A stretch of 64,000 nucleotides of DNA. It comes from Acidobacteriota bacterium. Lineage in GTDB: Bacteria > Acidobacteriota > Thermoanaerobaculia > Multivoradales > Multivoraceae. Made by a program: the position numbers and the translations under genes. The DNA is taken from the NCBI GenBank assembly GCA_029263415.1, contig JAJCXN010000055.1, forward strand, positions 248,001 to 312,000, read 5' to 3'. Positions 23,654 through 32,090 of the stretch are shown in pieces (the first letter of the stretch is position 1; each line of letters starts with the position of its first letter). Under the pieces are notes generated by a model, which was given only the letters and a program-made list of their open reading frames with translations, searched no databases and was not told the origin of the DNA.

Positions 23654-24799
23654 ATGGCAATGATTGAACTTAGCGAACGGCAACGCTCAACGGTCGCCTC
23701 CGCGATCACGATTCTCGCGACCTTTGTGATCTTGGTTGCCGTCGCGGCAATTCTCTACCTGTTGGGGGCTTTCTTGGCACGCTTCTCTGGAGTGTTCCTT
23801 CCCCTCGGCGTCGCGGCGGTGATGGCGTTTGTGCTGCATCCCTACTTTCATTTCTTGAAAGGGCGCTTGCGGTTGCCGGCCTCGTTGGCGATCGTGGTGG
23901 TGTTCATCTCTTTACTGCTGCCAATCGTGGGTTTTGCTTGGTTCTTCGGTAGCTTGATCGTTGAGCAGACTGCGAGCTTGATTGAGGAACTACCGGGTCA
24001 CATCGAGACGGCGTTGGCCTACTCTGAGAACCGTTGGCCGGGACCTTTCTCCTACTTCGAAAGTCAAGAGATCGGTGCCAAAGCGAGAGAAGCCGTAGAG
24101 ACGCACGGAGCGTCCATCGTTTCTTCTCTACAAGCGTGGTTATCGCAAGGATTGTCGGGCGCGGGTGCTATCGCCGGTGTCGTCATGGGTTGGATAGGCA
24201 CTGTTGTCACCTGGGCCGTGCTCCCTGTCTACCTGGTGTTCTTCTTGATGGCGGATCCGAAGAAGGCCCTCGAACTGGACCATCTACTGCCTTTCTTGAA
24301 GGCCGACACTCGCGAGAACGTGATCTATCTCGCCCGAGAGTTTGTCAACATTTTGGTCGCCTTCTTTCGTGGGCAGCTGATCATTGCCTTCTTGCAGGGT
24401 GCCTTGTTCGCGATCGGGTTCAGTGTTTTCGGTCTGCGCTATGGGTTGATCCTGGGCATCATGCTTGGTTTTCTCAACATCATTCCCTACCTCGGCAACA
24501 TGGTTGGACTCGGGATCGCGATCCCGCTCGCACTGGCCCAAGAGGGCGGCGGTCCACAGCTGCTGGGCTTTGTGTTGTTGGTGTTCGTCGCGGTGCAGAT
24601 GATCGAGGGCTATCTACTGACGCCGCGCATCATGGGCGAGCGAACGGGGCTTCACCCGTTCGTCATTATCGTTGCGATCTTCTTCTGGGGTTCGGCTCTA
24701 GGAGGGATCTCGGGGATGATCCTCGCCATCCCGCTGACTGCCTTCTTGGTGGTGTTCTGGAGACTGGCCAAGGAGAAGTACATCGGAGAGTTGGTCTAG
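23654..24799 (+). CDS. AI-2E family transporter (PerM-like)
   Basis: A 381-residue membrane protein of the AI-2 exporter/PerM family. Seven to eight hydrophobic helices are seen: two at the N-terminus, a long soluble loop (residues ~95-165, LIEELPGHIETAL), then the diagnostic AFFRGQLIIAFLQGALFAIGF, GLILGIMLGFLNIIPYLGNM and EGYLLTPRIMGERTGLHPF block, and ALGGISGMILAIPLTAFLVVFWR at the end. Some members export autoinducer-2 or act as cation antiporters; the substrate here cannot be assigned. Its stop overlaps the next start by one base. Confidence 0.9.
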   Translation: MAMIELSERQRSTVASAITILATFVILVAVAAILYLLGAFLARFSGVFLPLGVAAVMAFVLHPYFHFLKGRLRLPASLAIVVVFISLLLPIVGFAWFFGSLIVEQTASLIEELPGHIETALAYSENRWPGPFSYFESQEIGAKAREAVETHGASIVSSLQAWLSQGLSGAGAIAGVVMGWIGTVVTWAVLPVYLVFFLMADPKKALELDHLLPFLKADTRENVIYLAREFVNILVAFFRGQLIIAFLQGALFAIGFSVFGLRYGLILGIMLGFLNIIPYLGNMVGLGIAIPLALAQEGGGPQLLGFVLLVFVAVQMIEGYLLTPRIMGERTGLHPFVIIVAIFFWGSALGGISGMILAIPLTAFLVVFWRLAKEKYIGELV

Positions 24800-25266
24800 T
24801 GGCCGAGGGGGCGAACAACCCAGTGGCCAGTGCTGGCTACTCGCTCAGGCCTTTGGTCAAGAAGCTGGGGTTAGCGGCCGGCGATCGAGCCGTGTTCGTC
24901 AACGAACCGGACACCTTCCGCGCGGCTTTGGGCGATCTGCCTGATGGAATCAAGGTCACCACGCAGTTGCGGGGTGTCAAGGACTATGTTCACGTCTTTG
25001 TCACTCGGGCAAAGGATCTCAAGCGGAAGTTTGAGCGCCTAGTTCCGGTTCTAGAAGTGGATGGCATGGTGTGGATCTCCTGGCCGAAGAAGGCATCGGG
25101 AGTGGCCACCGATGTCGATGGGGCTGTGGTCCGCAGCATGGGTCTCATGGCCGGTTTGGTCGATGTGAAAGTCTGCGCGGTGGACGATGTTTGGTCAGGC
25201 CACAAGTTTGTGTTTCGCAAAGAAGATCGCGACAGCATTCGCGCCCAGCGCGGGGCGCGCGCCTAG
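24799..25266 (+). CDS. DUF3052-like protein
   Basis: A 155-residue soluble protein starting at GTG 24799, which shares one base with the transporter's TAG stop. The frame stays open far upstream inside the transporter, but that part is out-of-frame shadow sequence. Conserved-looking stretches are AGYSLRPLVKKLGLAAGDRAVFVNEP at the N-terminus, GVKDYVHVFVTRAKDL, and DGMVWISWPKKASGVATDV followed by VKVCAVDDVWSGHKFVFRKEDR. This pattern is that of DUF3052-type proteins of unknown function. Tight coupling to the transporter suggests co-expression but not a shared role. Confidence 0.75.
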   Translation: MAEGANNPVASAGYSLRPLVKKLGLAAGDRAVFVNEPDTFRAALGDLPDGIKVTTQLRGVKDYVHVFVTRAKDLKRKFERLVPVLEVDGMVWISWPKKASGVATDVDGAVVRSMGLMAGLVDVKVCAVDDVWSGHKFVFRKEDRDSIRAQRGARA

Positions 25267-25309
25267 AGAACCATAGAGGGTTCGAGTTCAATCAACGTGG
25301 AGCGTCATA

Positions 25310-25555
25310 GTGAGTAGACCGGTTCAGAAGGCGTCGCAGACGCTGCTTCAAAGGTTGCGGTTTCCGCAGCTGTTCATATTGTTCGGTGCCCTGTTTGTCG
25401 CTGATCTTTTCATTCCGGACTTCGTTCCTTTCATCGACGAAATCATGCTCGGTGTTCTGACCGTAATGACAGCGATGTGGAAGAAGGAGCGCTCAGACAC
25501 GGGAGACGGCGCTTCAGATGACAAACCAGCGGAAAAGAACGTCACTCCGGAGTAG
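25310..25555 (+). CDS. DUF6116-like small membrane protein
   Basis: An 81-residue protein with a GTG start. The core RLRFPQLFILFGALFVADLF and IPDFVPFIDEIMLGVLTVM forms one or two short hydrophobic segments, followed by WKKERSD and an acidic tail. This fits the small DUF6116 family (RFPxLF...LIPDxxPFxDEILLG), as I remember it. Function unknown. It lies 43 bases after the DUF3052-like gene on the same strand and may belong to that transcript. Confidence 0.7.
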   Translation: MSRPVQKASQTLLQRLRFPQLFILFGALFVADLFIPDFVPFIDEIMLGVLTVMTAMWKKERSDTGDGASDDKPAEKNVTPE

Positions 25556-25693
25556 ACGAGACGAGTAGACGAAGCTCTTTCAGTAAGCTCGCGGGTCGCG
25601 GTTGCATTCGCCGATTGCATCAGGCGAGCCGAACGTCAGTTTCCTTTCATGCCCCGTGTCCCCGTGTTGTGTCCCTGTTGAGCCGAGAGGTCC

Positions 25694-27406
25694 ATGTTGA
25701 ACCGAACACCTAGCAAGCCGCACCTGGTTGCAGCAGTGTGCGCCACACTCTTGGGGCTGGGTTTCGCCTCCAGCTCCACCTCCATCTCGGCTGCGGCCCA
25801 TGCCCAAGGCACAGAGCAGGCGCCTGCTGGTTTGCCGGCCACCTGGAAGGGCAGCGCCGGGGTGGTGGTGTCGGTGGTGGACGAGCGAGGTGGAGCTCTG
25901 CCGGACGCAGAAGTGTCGCTGCGCTTTGCAGAAGGGGCGGAGCGCTTGGTTCTGCGCACCGACGAGAATGGTCGCGCCGAGGTCACGGGTATTGCCGGCG
26001 GCGAATGGCAGATCGACATCCAGCGTGAAGGGTTCATGCTGTTTAACGCCTATGTGCTGCTCGAGTCGGGCAAGAAGCCAAAGGTCGCGTTCTCGTCGCG
26101 GCAGCGCACAGGGAGCTATTGGGAACCACTCAAAGCGGTGTTCTTGCCGCCCGGTGTGCAACTCGGCCGCGGTGTCGCCAGCGGTCGCGAGTCGGTGAAG
26201 CAGGCTCAAGCCCGAGCCGAGAAGGCCACCAAGGATTCTTTCCGTCAACAGCGCCGAGCGGAACGAGCTGCGAACAAGGGACGACTGGCGCGCGTAGTGC
26301 CGAGTGAACCGGTGGAGCCGACCATCACCGACTTAGTCGAGCGACCGGAACCGCGACCAGAACCAGCAGTCGCGGTGGCGGTGGCAGACACAGCAGACAC
26401 GGCAGACATAGAACAGACAGAACAGACAGAACAGATAGAACAGACAGAACAGAGTGAGCAAACGGAGCCGACAGAACAGATCGCAGACACAGCCCAGACA
26501 GATCTGCCAGAACAGACGGCCACGCAACCTGCAGTTCGAGAAGCATCAGGGTCGACCAGTCCCGCCGTGCCGCCGACGCAATTCCCTTCCCCGACCGAAG
26601 AGATCACGACTTCCACAGCATCCCGGCGACCGGAGCGGGAACCAACATTAACTGCTCAGGCACAGAAACCGGCGCCGTCCAAGACGATCGCTGAACCAAC
26701 TCAGGCTGTCGCAGCTGCACCCGCGGTCTTCCCGGCGACTCCCCCTCCCGCGGCAGCCGAGCCAGAAGTGTTGCCTGCAGCGATCCCCGTTGTGCTTGAT
26801 GTGCCCTTGAGTCCTGCGCCCAACGTGCTGCGTAACCCCAACCTCCGGCCGGCAGGGGCCTGTCCTGAATGCGGTCCGGGCGAGTATTCGGTCGCGGCTC
26901 GTGGCCAGGCCGAGAAGTTCGAGCGAGGCGATACCTGTTCTTTGGCGCGGTTGGCTGCGGTGAGCGCCCTTACGCCGCGTCTCAACGCGGCCCTTACTGA
27001 TGGCCTAGGTGTCTTCGCTGGTTCGCTGGCTGAAAGCAATGGCAACGATGTGTTGCGTTTGGTACCGCCGTCGCTGCGCACCGATATCAGAGTGGCCCTT
27101 AGCGATCCGTCGAACTCGTGCCAAGTCGTTGGCGTGGTTCTGCCTGCTGGCTCCCGCTATGTTGGGTTCCGGTATCAGGCCGGTGAACGATCAGTGATGG
27201 CCGAATGCCCGCAGGGTGACGCCGGTACAGAGCAAGTGTGCCAGGTTGGTGACGCGCGCTGGCTAGGCCCGCCCTCGCTGGTGCGGACCGACGGTGTCAC
27301 GATGGTGCTTGGCGTGTTCGAGAATCGATCTCGCCGCAGTACGCGACTGCCGCAGTTGACAGTCTATTTCCAGCCGCAGCGCGGTTGGCTGCCTCCTTCC
27401 CGGTAA
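25694..27406 (+). CDS. Secreted repeat-rich protein with carboxypeptidase regulatory-like domain
   Basis: A 570-residue exported protein. A signal peptide (VAAVCATLLGLGFASSSTSI) ends around residue 38. Residues ~50-130 form a carboxypeptidase regulatory-like/Ig-like fold (VVVSVVDERGGALPDAEVSL, EVTGIAGGEWQIDIQREGF). A long disordered middle (~150-385) is rich in E, Q, T, P and A and includes eight EQT-type tripeptides. The C-terminal ~175 residues form a cysteine-containing domain (GACPECGPGEYSVAARGQAE, LSDPSNSCQVVGVVLP) that I do not recognise; at least six cysteines could pair as disulfides. It ends 4 bases before the mannosyltransferase frame opens. Surface or periplasmic adhesion is a guess. 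Confidence 0.6.
   Translation: MLNRTPSKPHLVAAVCATLLGLGFASSSTSISAAAHAQGTEQAPAGLPATWKGSAGVVVSVVDERGGALPDAEVSLRFAEGAERLVLRTDENGRAEVTGIAGGEWQIDIQREGFMLFNAYVLLESGKKPKVAFSSRQRTGSYWEPLKAVFLPPGVQLGRGVASGRESVKQAQARAEKATKDSFRQQRRAERAANKGRLARVVPSEPVEPTITDLVERPEPRPEPAVAVAVADTADTADIEQTEQTEQIEQTEQSEQTEPTEQIADTAQTDLPEQTATQPAVREASGSTSPAVPPTQFPSPTEEITTSTASRRPEREPTLTAQAQKPAPSKTIAEPTQAVAAAPAVFPATPPPAAAEPEVLPAAIPVVLDVPLSPAPNVLRNPNLRPAGACPECGPGEYSVAARGQAEKFERGDTCSLARLAAVSALTPRLNAALTDGLGVFAGSLAESNGNDVLRLVPPSLRTDIRVALSDPSNSCQVVGVVLPAGSRYVGFRYQAGERSVMAECPQGDAGTEQVCQVGDARWLGPPSLVRTDGVTMVLGVFENRSRRSTRLPQLTVYFQPQRGWLPPSR
26411..26482 (+). repeat. 9-nt tandem repeat (EQT tripeptides)
   Basis: Eight in-frame copies of a 9-nt unit (GAACAGACA-like) encode EQT, EQT, EQI, EQT, EQS, EQT, EPT and EQI. 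On the DNA level ACAGA is repeated almost without interruption, so slippage is likely. Confidence 0.85.
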
Positions 27407-27410
27407 GACG

Positions 27411-28586
27411 TTGGGAGGAACCGGTGCGCGGCTCCGGGTGCTCGCGATCGAGCCTTTCTATGGCGGGAGTCATCGGCAGTTCTTGGATCAGTGGGCCTCG
27501 AGGAGTCGCCACCAGTTCGAGCTGGTGACCTTTCCTGGCAGGCACTGGAAGTGGAGGATGCGTCACTCGGCGATGAGCGCGGCGCGAAGGATTGCTCGCC
27601 TGGCAAGCGAAGGCGCAGCATGGGATGTGGTGTTTGCCAGCTCGATGCTGCCGCTCGCAGAACTAAGGGGCCTAAGCCCTGAGATTGCCCGAGTGCCTGG
27701 TGTGCTCTACTTTCACGAGAATCAGCTGACCTATCCCAAGCGTGGCCCAGGGATCAAAGACCCCTACCGTGATGCGCACTACGCATACACCGAGTTTGTA
27801 TCTGCTTGTGCTGCCGACGCACTATGGTTCAACAGCCGCTTCCATCACGACGACTGGTTTGCAGCCTTGCCAGTATTCTTGCGAAGATTTCCCGACTACC
27901 CAGAGCTGGATCAAGTGGCGGAAATCCAAGGACGTGCCTCGGTTCAATGGCCTGGGGTTGAGCAGGACAAGGCCGGCCGCATGGGGTTGGACGTGGATCG
28001 ACCACGCACCATCACCTGGGCCGCTCGTTGGGAGCACGACAAGAATCCAGAGTGCTTGTTCGAAGCACTCCGACTGCTCGCGGATGCAGAGCCCTGCTCC
28101 AACTGGCGAGTGAACGTTTTGGGTGAACGGTTTCGCGAAGAACCTGCGTGCTTTGAACGCGGCGCGCGTGACCTGGGCGACCGCCTTGGAGAGTGGGGCT
28201 TCCTGTCGCGCGCTCGTTATCTGGAAACCCTCGAGCAGAGCGACGTGTTCGTTTCGACTGCGGACCATGAGTTCTTCGGTCTGTCCGTGGTCGAGGCGAT
28301 GCTCGCTGGGGCGAGACCGCTCTTGCCGAGACGGTTGTCGTATCCAGAGCTGGTCGATAGCAACGAACGCTATCTCTACGATGGCACAGCCGCCGGACTG
28401 GCCCGCGCTTTGCGGCGCCTCTTCGATGAAGCTAGGTGCTCCTCGGGTTCGCAAGACGAGCGGACTGCGCAAGAGGTGATCGCACTCGCGCAGAGATTCC
28501 GTTGGAGCCAGCGCGTTGGCACTCTCGACGACGCGCTTGAACGCGTCGCCCGTTCCTCGTCGACTCCTAGGCAGCGCACTGGCTAG
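27411..28586 (+). CDS. tRNA-queuosine alpha-mannosyltransferase-like glycosyltransferase
   Basis: A GT-B glycosyltransferase of about 380-391 residues matching the DUF3524/GTDC1 family, now known as tRNA-queuosine alpha-mannosyltransferase. Hallmarks are LAIEPFYGGSHRQFLDQW at the N-terminus, VTFPGRHWKWRMRHSA, VPGVLYFHENQLTYP and ADALWFNSRFHHDDW, and the donor-binding C-terminal domain with WAARWEHDKNPE, FVSTADHEFFGLSVVEAMLAG and the later LSYPEL. It would transfer mannose to queuosine in tRNA(Asp). The start is uncertain: TTG 27411 keeps ten extra residues, while GTG 27438 begins at LAIEPF. It converges with the GST gene across hairpin repeats. Confidence 0.8.
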   Translation: MGGTGARLRVLAIEPFYGGSHRQFLDQWASRSRHQFELVTFPGRHWKWRMRHSAMSAARRIARLASEGAAWDVVFASSMLPLAELRGLSPEIARVPGVLYFHENQLTYPKRGPGIKDPYRDAHYAYTEFVSACAADALWFNSRFHHDDWFAALPVFLRRFPDYPELDQVAEIQGRASVQWPGVEQDKAGRMGLDVDRPRTITWAARWEHDKNPECLFEALRLLADAEPCSNWRVNVLGERFREEPACFERGARDLGDRLGEWGFLSRARYLETLEQSDVFVSTADHEFFGLSVVEAMLAGARPLLPRRLSYPELVDSNERYLYDGTAAGLARALRRLFDEARCSSGSQDERTAQEVIALAQRFRWSQRVGTLDDALERVARSSSTPRQRTG

Positions 28587-28652
28587 GTTGCTCGAGTAGT
28601 GCCCTTGGCTGAGAGGCGCCTTGGCTAGGGCTTTCGGTTGCGGCCGCTAGAA

Positions 28653-28734
28653 GGCCTTCAGCTACGGCCCTCCCCTAAAGGGCCCTCGGTTACGGCCCTC
28701 CCCCAAAGGGCCCTCAGTGATGGCCCTCCCTTAG
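28653..28734. repeat. Three tandem 28-bp hairpin repeats between convergent genes
   Basis: Units at 28653-28680, 28681-28708 and 28709-28734 share GGCCYTCxGxTAYGGCCCTCCC; a diverged partial unit lies at 28628-28652. Across each junction GGCCCT pairs with AGGGCC around a 7-base loop. The array fills the gap between the mannosyltransferase and GST genes, and the GST stop codon is inside the last unit. It may act as a bidirectional transcription barrier or mRNA end stabiliser; no T tract is present. Confidence 0.75.
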
Positions 28735-29324
28735 GGAAGGGAGTAGGCGGGACGCTCGCTGAGCCGCTCGAGGTAGGTGGTGAGGTTCGCGAACTCGTCT
28801 AGCAGTTCGGTCCGCTTGGCCCAGTTGATTGCATACGCGGCGATGATGTCGGTGACAGTGAAGTGATCATCGACTAAGTAGTCAGATGACGAGAGCGCGT
28901 CGTTGAACGCGCCCAGCGCTTTCTTAGCCTCCTCTTGGCATTGCGGAATGACCTCTGTCACGCGTTGGTCTTCGGGATAGACGAAGGTATGCCGAGCGGC
29001 AACCCACAACCAAGCCTCAAGCTCAGCCAAGGTGAATGCGCTCCATTGCTCGTGCATGGCGCGTTCCCACGTGCCTGCTTTGGCAATCAGATTCGCTTCA
29101 GGATGCGCGTCGGCCAGGTACGTACACACCGCAACCGATTCGAAAATGGGTTTGCCATCGATCACCACTCCGGGCAGCTTGCCGAGCGGATGCACGGCCT
29201 TGAGTTCGTCGCTGCCGATCAGCTCTCGATCCTCGACGTACTCGTGCTCGAGGCCTAGCTCCTTGAGTGTCCACAGCACCCGAGCTGAGCGAGTGGGGCC
29301 TAGGCCGTATAGTTTGATGTCCAT
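28731..29324 (-). CDS. Glutathione S-transferase
   Basis: A 197-residue two-domain GST. The N-terminal thioredoxin fold is MDIKLYGLGPTRSARVLWTLKELG, followed by the cis-proline glutathione site GKLPGVVIDGKPIFESVAVCTYLA, where Glu-Ser contact the gamma-glutamyl group. The C-terminal helical domain runs to FANLTTYLERLSERPAY. It resembles bacterial GSTs of unknown substrate that conjugate or reduce electrophiles. The 3' end lies within a hairpin repeat array, and it is the last gene of a minus-strand run. Confidence 0.9.
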   Translation of the reverse strand: MDIKLYGLGPTRSARVLWTLKELGLEHEYVEDRELIGSDELKAVHPLGKLPGVVIDGKPIFESVAVCTYLADAHPEANLIAKAGTWERAMHEQWSAFTLAELEAWLWVAARHTFVYPEDQRVTEVIPQCQEEAKKALGAFNDALSSSDYLVDDHFTVTDIIAAYAINWAKRTELLDEFANLTTYLERLSERPAYSLP

Positions 29325-29363
29325 AGTTTTCCTCTTTTTGGCGATGCTGTGAAGTCGTGGGTT

Positions 29364-29398
29364 GCGTTAGCGTGCCAGTCTAGAGCGAACTCTAACGC
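29364..29398 (-). terminator. Inverted repeat downstream of the PA-domain protease
   Basis: GCGTTAG (29364-29370) and CTAACGC (29392-29398) are a perfect 7-bp inverted repeat, with a nested TAGAG-CGAA-CTCTA hairpin. It lies between the protease stop (29492) and the GST start (29324), so it may end the protease transcript. No T run follows on the minus strand. Confidence 0.35.
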
Positions 29399-29491
29399 TC
29401 GCCGCGACGCTTACCCCAGAGCTTGCGCAGGCGTCCCCGCGGGCCTCCAGCGCCGCCCCTACCCCTCGAGTGAGTCGATGGACTCAGAAGC

Positions 29492-31351
29492 TTAGGGTTC
29501 GAGCGGGCAACTGGCGAAGGCTTCGACATCCTGAACCGGCAAAAACGCCCGATCGCTACTTTGATAGATGCGTGAGGCGCCGGTCTCGGTGTCCACTACC
29601 TTGATTTCGACGTCGACATCGGTCAGGCCGCCGGAGAACACCCAGAACCGCTGGTTGATGCCACAGCCGTTCAGGACTTTGATCACGATCTCGACGTTGG
29701 CCTCATTGAAGAACCAAAAATAGCCCGTGTCTTCTGTCAGAGCGATCGCCTGGGCCTGGGCATCGGTCTGATCGACGGTGCTGAAATCGACGTTGACGCG
29801 GAAGCGCTCAGTGGCCAAGCAAAGGGAGGTTGCGTTCTCCACGCAAACGCTGGGTGCGTCAGTCGGTCCGTCAATGCCCTCGGTGAGCTCCGGTGGCGGT
29901 GGCGGTGGGGGTGGCGGCGGCGGGTCGTCCGGGTCGTCCGGGTCCATCGGATCGGTGTCTTGAGGGTTGTTGATCGCTCTCCTGATTACCACGCCGTCTG
30001 CATCACTGACCAGCAGGCTGGGGATTTGCACCGAGGTATTGTCGCCGCCCATGGTCAGGATGCCGGAGGTGTTGTTGATCACCAGGACGCCGATAGCACC
30101 CGCGTCCTGGGCGCTGAGAACCTTGCTGACAAAAGTGCAGTCGCCGCGGTCGACAACCGCAATGTTGCCGCTGACCGCGTGTCGGTTGACCACTGGGCCA
30201 CAGAGCAGGGACGGCGAAGCGCTTGCGTCTCGCGCCAACACAAGCTTGCCGGTGGGCATGACGTTGCTGACGCGCGGGCCGAATTGGGCAACTCCCGCGT
30301 CGAAGGCGCCCGCTACGGTCGACGGTGGCTGGATGACAAAGACCGCGGCGGGATCGAGCAGGGCTTGTGCTGCTTGGTTGGTGCGCGAGCCAGTCCACAC
30401 GAGGCGACCGCTGCGTGTTGCCGATGCTGCTACCTGCGCCGGAGTTAGCTCTGCCCAGTCTTTGCGCAGCACCGTGTCGCGCAGGAAGTGGCTGTAGATG
30501 TCTGGCCGGCCATTGAACTGCTGACCGGTGGTGGCGTTGATGAAGGTGGCAAAGCCAATGCCGTGACCGATCTCATGCAAAGCCACATTGATGAAGTGGA
30601 TCTGGCCGGAAGCCTCCTCGCCGGTTCCATAGAAGTAGGTCCGTCCAGTGCCCAAGCAGCTGTTGTCGATCTGGCTATTGAAGGTGATGCGCAGGTCGCC
30701 AGCGCTCGGATTCGGGTTGTTCGCGAGGGACAGGTTCTGCCCACTGAGTGCCTCCGCGAGCGCGCCGGGGTACCAGCTCCCGGGCTCGGCTGCGGTGGGA
30801 ACGGTGAAAACGAAACTGGCCAAGGCCTGGGCAAGCGTGGCGCCGTCAGTGCTGCTGCAGGTGAGTGATTGAAATCGCGCGTCGATATTGATCGTCACCG
30901 AACTTCTTAGCGTGCTACCGAACACATTGGCGGCTTGCTGGAGAGCTGTGCGTCGCTGAGCGCCGAGCGTCGGATGATTGAAACCCTGACCTGCCGGGTC
31001 GGTGAAGTTGAGCGAGAAGACTGATTGGCCTGTGGACCAGCCGATGTCGCGCATGGCGGCTGCGGTCACGTCGAGTCCGAGGGGTGGCAGGTCGCTGCTG
31101 ATCCCTGGCTCCATCAAGAGGCTGGGAAACGCGCTGCTGTCGAAATGGCTGATCGAAGATCCCGGTTCGACCGGGTTGGGTGCGTAGATGAGGAGTCGGC
31201 CGTTGGCGTCGGTGCCGGAGAAACGCTCCGGGTCCACGGTGAGCGATCCGGCGGTGGGTGTCTGTGCAATTGCGGCTTGGCCGGACACGATGAGTAGGCA
31301 GGTCGCGAGTGCAACCAGACCCGTGAGATTGCGTTGAGTATCGGTGATCAC
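29492..31351 (-). CDS. Secreted PA-domain zinc metalloprotease-like protein, domain order permuted
   Basis: A 619-residue exported protein. After the signal peptide (to about residue 30) comes a segment LLIYAPNPVEPGSSISHFD, LLMEPGISSDLP and AAAMRDIGW (about 53-106) that usually closes such proteases. The catalytic domain follows, with HEIGHGIGF (His259, Glu260, His263), then a PA domain (about 375-445, IAVVDRGDCTFVSKVLSAQD), a D/P-rich linker with a run of prolines, and a C-terminal DTGYFWFF beta-sandwich module (about 515-619). The family is presumed proteolytic. Its start overlaps the preceding gene's stop by 4 bases, so it is the second gene of a coupled pair. Confidence 0.8.
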   Translation of the reverse strand: MITDTQRNLTGLVALATCLLIVSGQAAIAQTPTAGSLTVDPERFSGTDANGRLLIYAPNPVEPGSSISHFDSSAFPSLLMEPGISSDLPPLGLDVTAAAMRDIGWSTGQSVFSLNFTDPAGQGFNHPTLGAQRRTALQQAANVFGSTLRSSVTINIDARFQSLTCSSTDGATLAQALASFVFTVPTAAEPGSWYPGALAEALSGQNLSLANNPNPSAGDLRITFNSQIDNSCLGTGRTYFYGTGEEASGQIHFINVALHEIGHGIGFATFINATTGQQFNGRPDIYSHFLRDTVLRKDWAELTPAQVAASATRSGRLVWTGSRTNQAAQALLDPAAVFVIQPPSTVAGAFDAGVAQFGPRVSNVMPTGKLVLARDASASPSLLCGPVVNRHAVSGNIAVVDRGDCTFVSKVLSAQDAGAIGVLVINNTSGILTMGGDNTSVQIPSLLVSDADGVVIRRAINNPQDTDPMDPDDPDDPPPPPPPPPPPELTEGIDGPTDAPSVCVENATSLCLATERFRVNVDFSTVDQTDAQAQAIALTEDTGYFWFFNEANVEIVIKVLNGCGINQRFWVFSGGLTDVDVEIKVVDTETGASRIYQSSDRAFLPVQDVEAFASCPLEP

Positions 31352-31878
31352 GGCTGCGGTTGTTCCGCAGACGGATCGTGATCGCCGTGCTGGTCGCAGG
31401 TGTAGACCAGCTCGCCGGTCGCGGACACCTTGACCTTCAATGCGTGCAAGAAGCGGTCATCGAGCGCGGCTCCGACTCCTATCGATGTAGGGAAGATTGC
31501 CGAAGTGTGATTCGCGATCTCAGCCTGAGTCGGCTGTCCGACTGCAGTTGTAGTTGCTGCCGTCGCTGCCCTTGCCGCCGCTTGCGCACGTCCGATGTCT
31601 AAGAGGCGCTGCACTTGCCCGGGTGCCGGTTCACTGGTGAGCTCGCCGGTTTCTGGATCGATGAAGATGAGTGAACCGAGGGTCGGCGTGGCGAGAGCTG
31701 CTTGCACGGCTTCGCGAGGGGCTTGCTCGGCCGCAGCGGCGGTTTCGGTCTGGGTGCTGGCCGGCTCCTGGCTTGGCGGTGCTTTCGCTCTGCTCTCAGA
31801 CCCGGCGGTGAGTAGGACGCCAAGCGCCGCAAGAGCGATGACGAAGGTCCGGTGTGGAATCGGAAGGTGGAAGGTCAT
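31348..31878 (-). CDS. Secreted post-PEP-CTERM-like small protein
   Basis: A 176-residue protein with a signal peptide (TFVIALAALGVLLTAGSESRA, cleaved near residue 31), an A/Q/E-rich stretch, and a central LGSLIFIDPETGELTSEPAP motif typical of what I remember as the post-PEP-CTERM-1 domain. The C-terminus holds FLHALKVKVSATGELVYTCD and a histidine-rich end. Family function is unknown. It is translationally coupled (4-base overlap) to the PA-domain protease downstream, a pairing that suggests the two are exported together, perhaps as partner or propeptide-like protein (inference). Confidence 0.6.
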   Translation of the reverse strand: MTFHLPIPHRTFVIALAALGVLLTAGSESRAKAPPSQEPASTQTETAAAAEQAPREAVQAALATPTLGSLIFIDPETGELTSEPAPGQVQRLLDIGRAQAAARAATAATTTAVGQPTQAEIANHTSAIFPTSIGVGAALDDRFLHALKVKVSATGELVYTCDQHGDHDPSAEQPQP

Positions 31879-32090
31879 CAGTTGGTTCCTTGGGAGTGCA
31901 AGAAGGCCTTGAACTACTCAGTCTGTTCGTTCCTACGCGTACAACGCGAGCGGTAGCCTTGATTATTGCTCACTCGTCGGGCCACGGCCTTGCTGCTAGT
32001 CAGGAGCAAGAATCGCGAGCGAAGTCTGGCCAAGACTCCCTGGGATCGACCTGGAGGTTTCGGGGCTCGGTGTGCCCGGGTTGGGTAAGG

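Noticed and set aside
23529-23663. 44-codon reading frame ahead of the AI-2E transporter
   Set aside because: No ribosome-binding site or recognisable sequence; it is produced by the duplicated GTGTGGAATAGGA stretch and overlaps the gene start.
24034-24798. Long forward reading frame upstream of the DUF3052-like protein
   Set aside because: It overlaps the AI-2E transporter in another frame and codes for arginine-rich, non-conserved sequence; only the part from 24799 is a gene.
25267-25309. tRNA-like GGGTTCGAGTTC between 25266 and 25310
   Set aside because: Only a T-loop-like word is present; no acceptor stem, anticodon arm or CCA-like end can be paired around it.
29778-29963. Forward frame with a glycine run near 29.9 kb
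   Set aside because: It is the antisense of the proline run in the PA-domain protease linker and has no other support.
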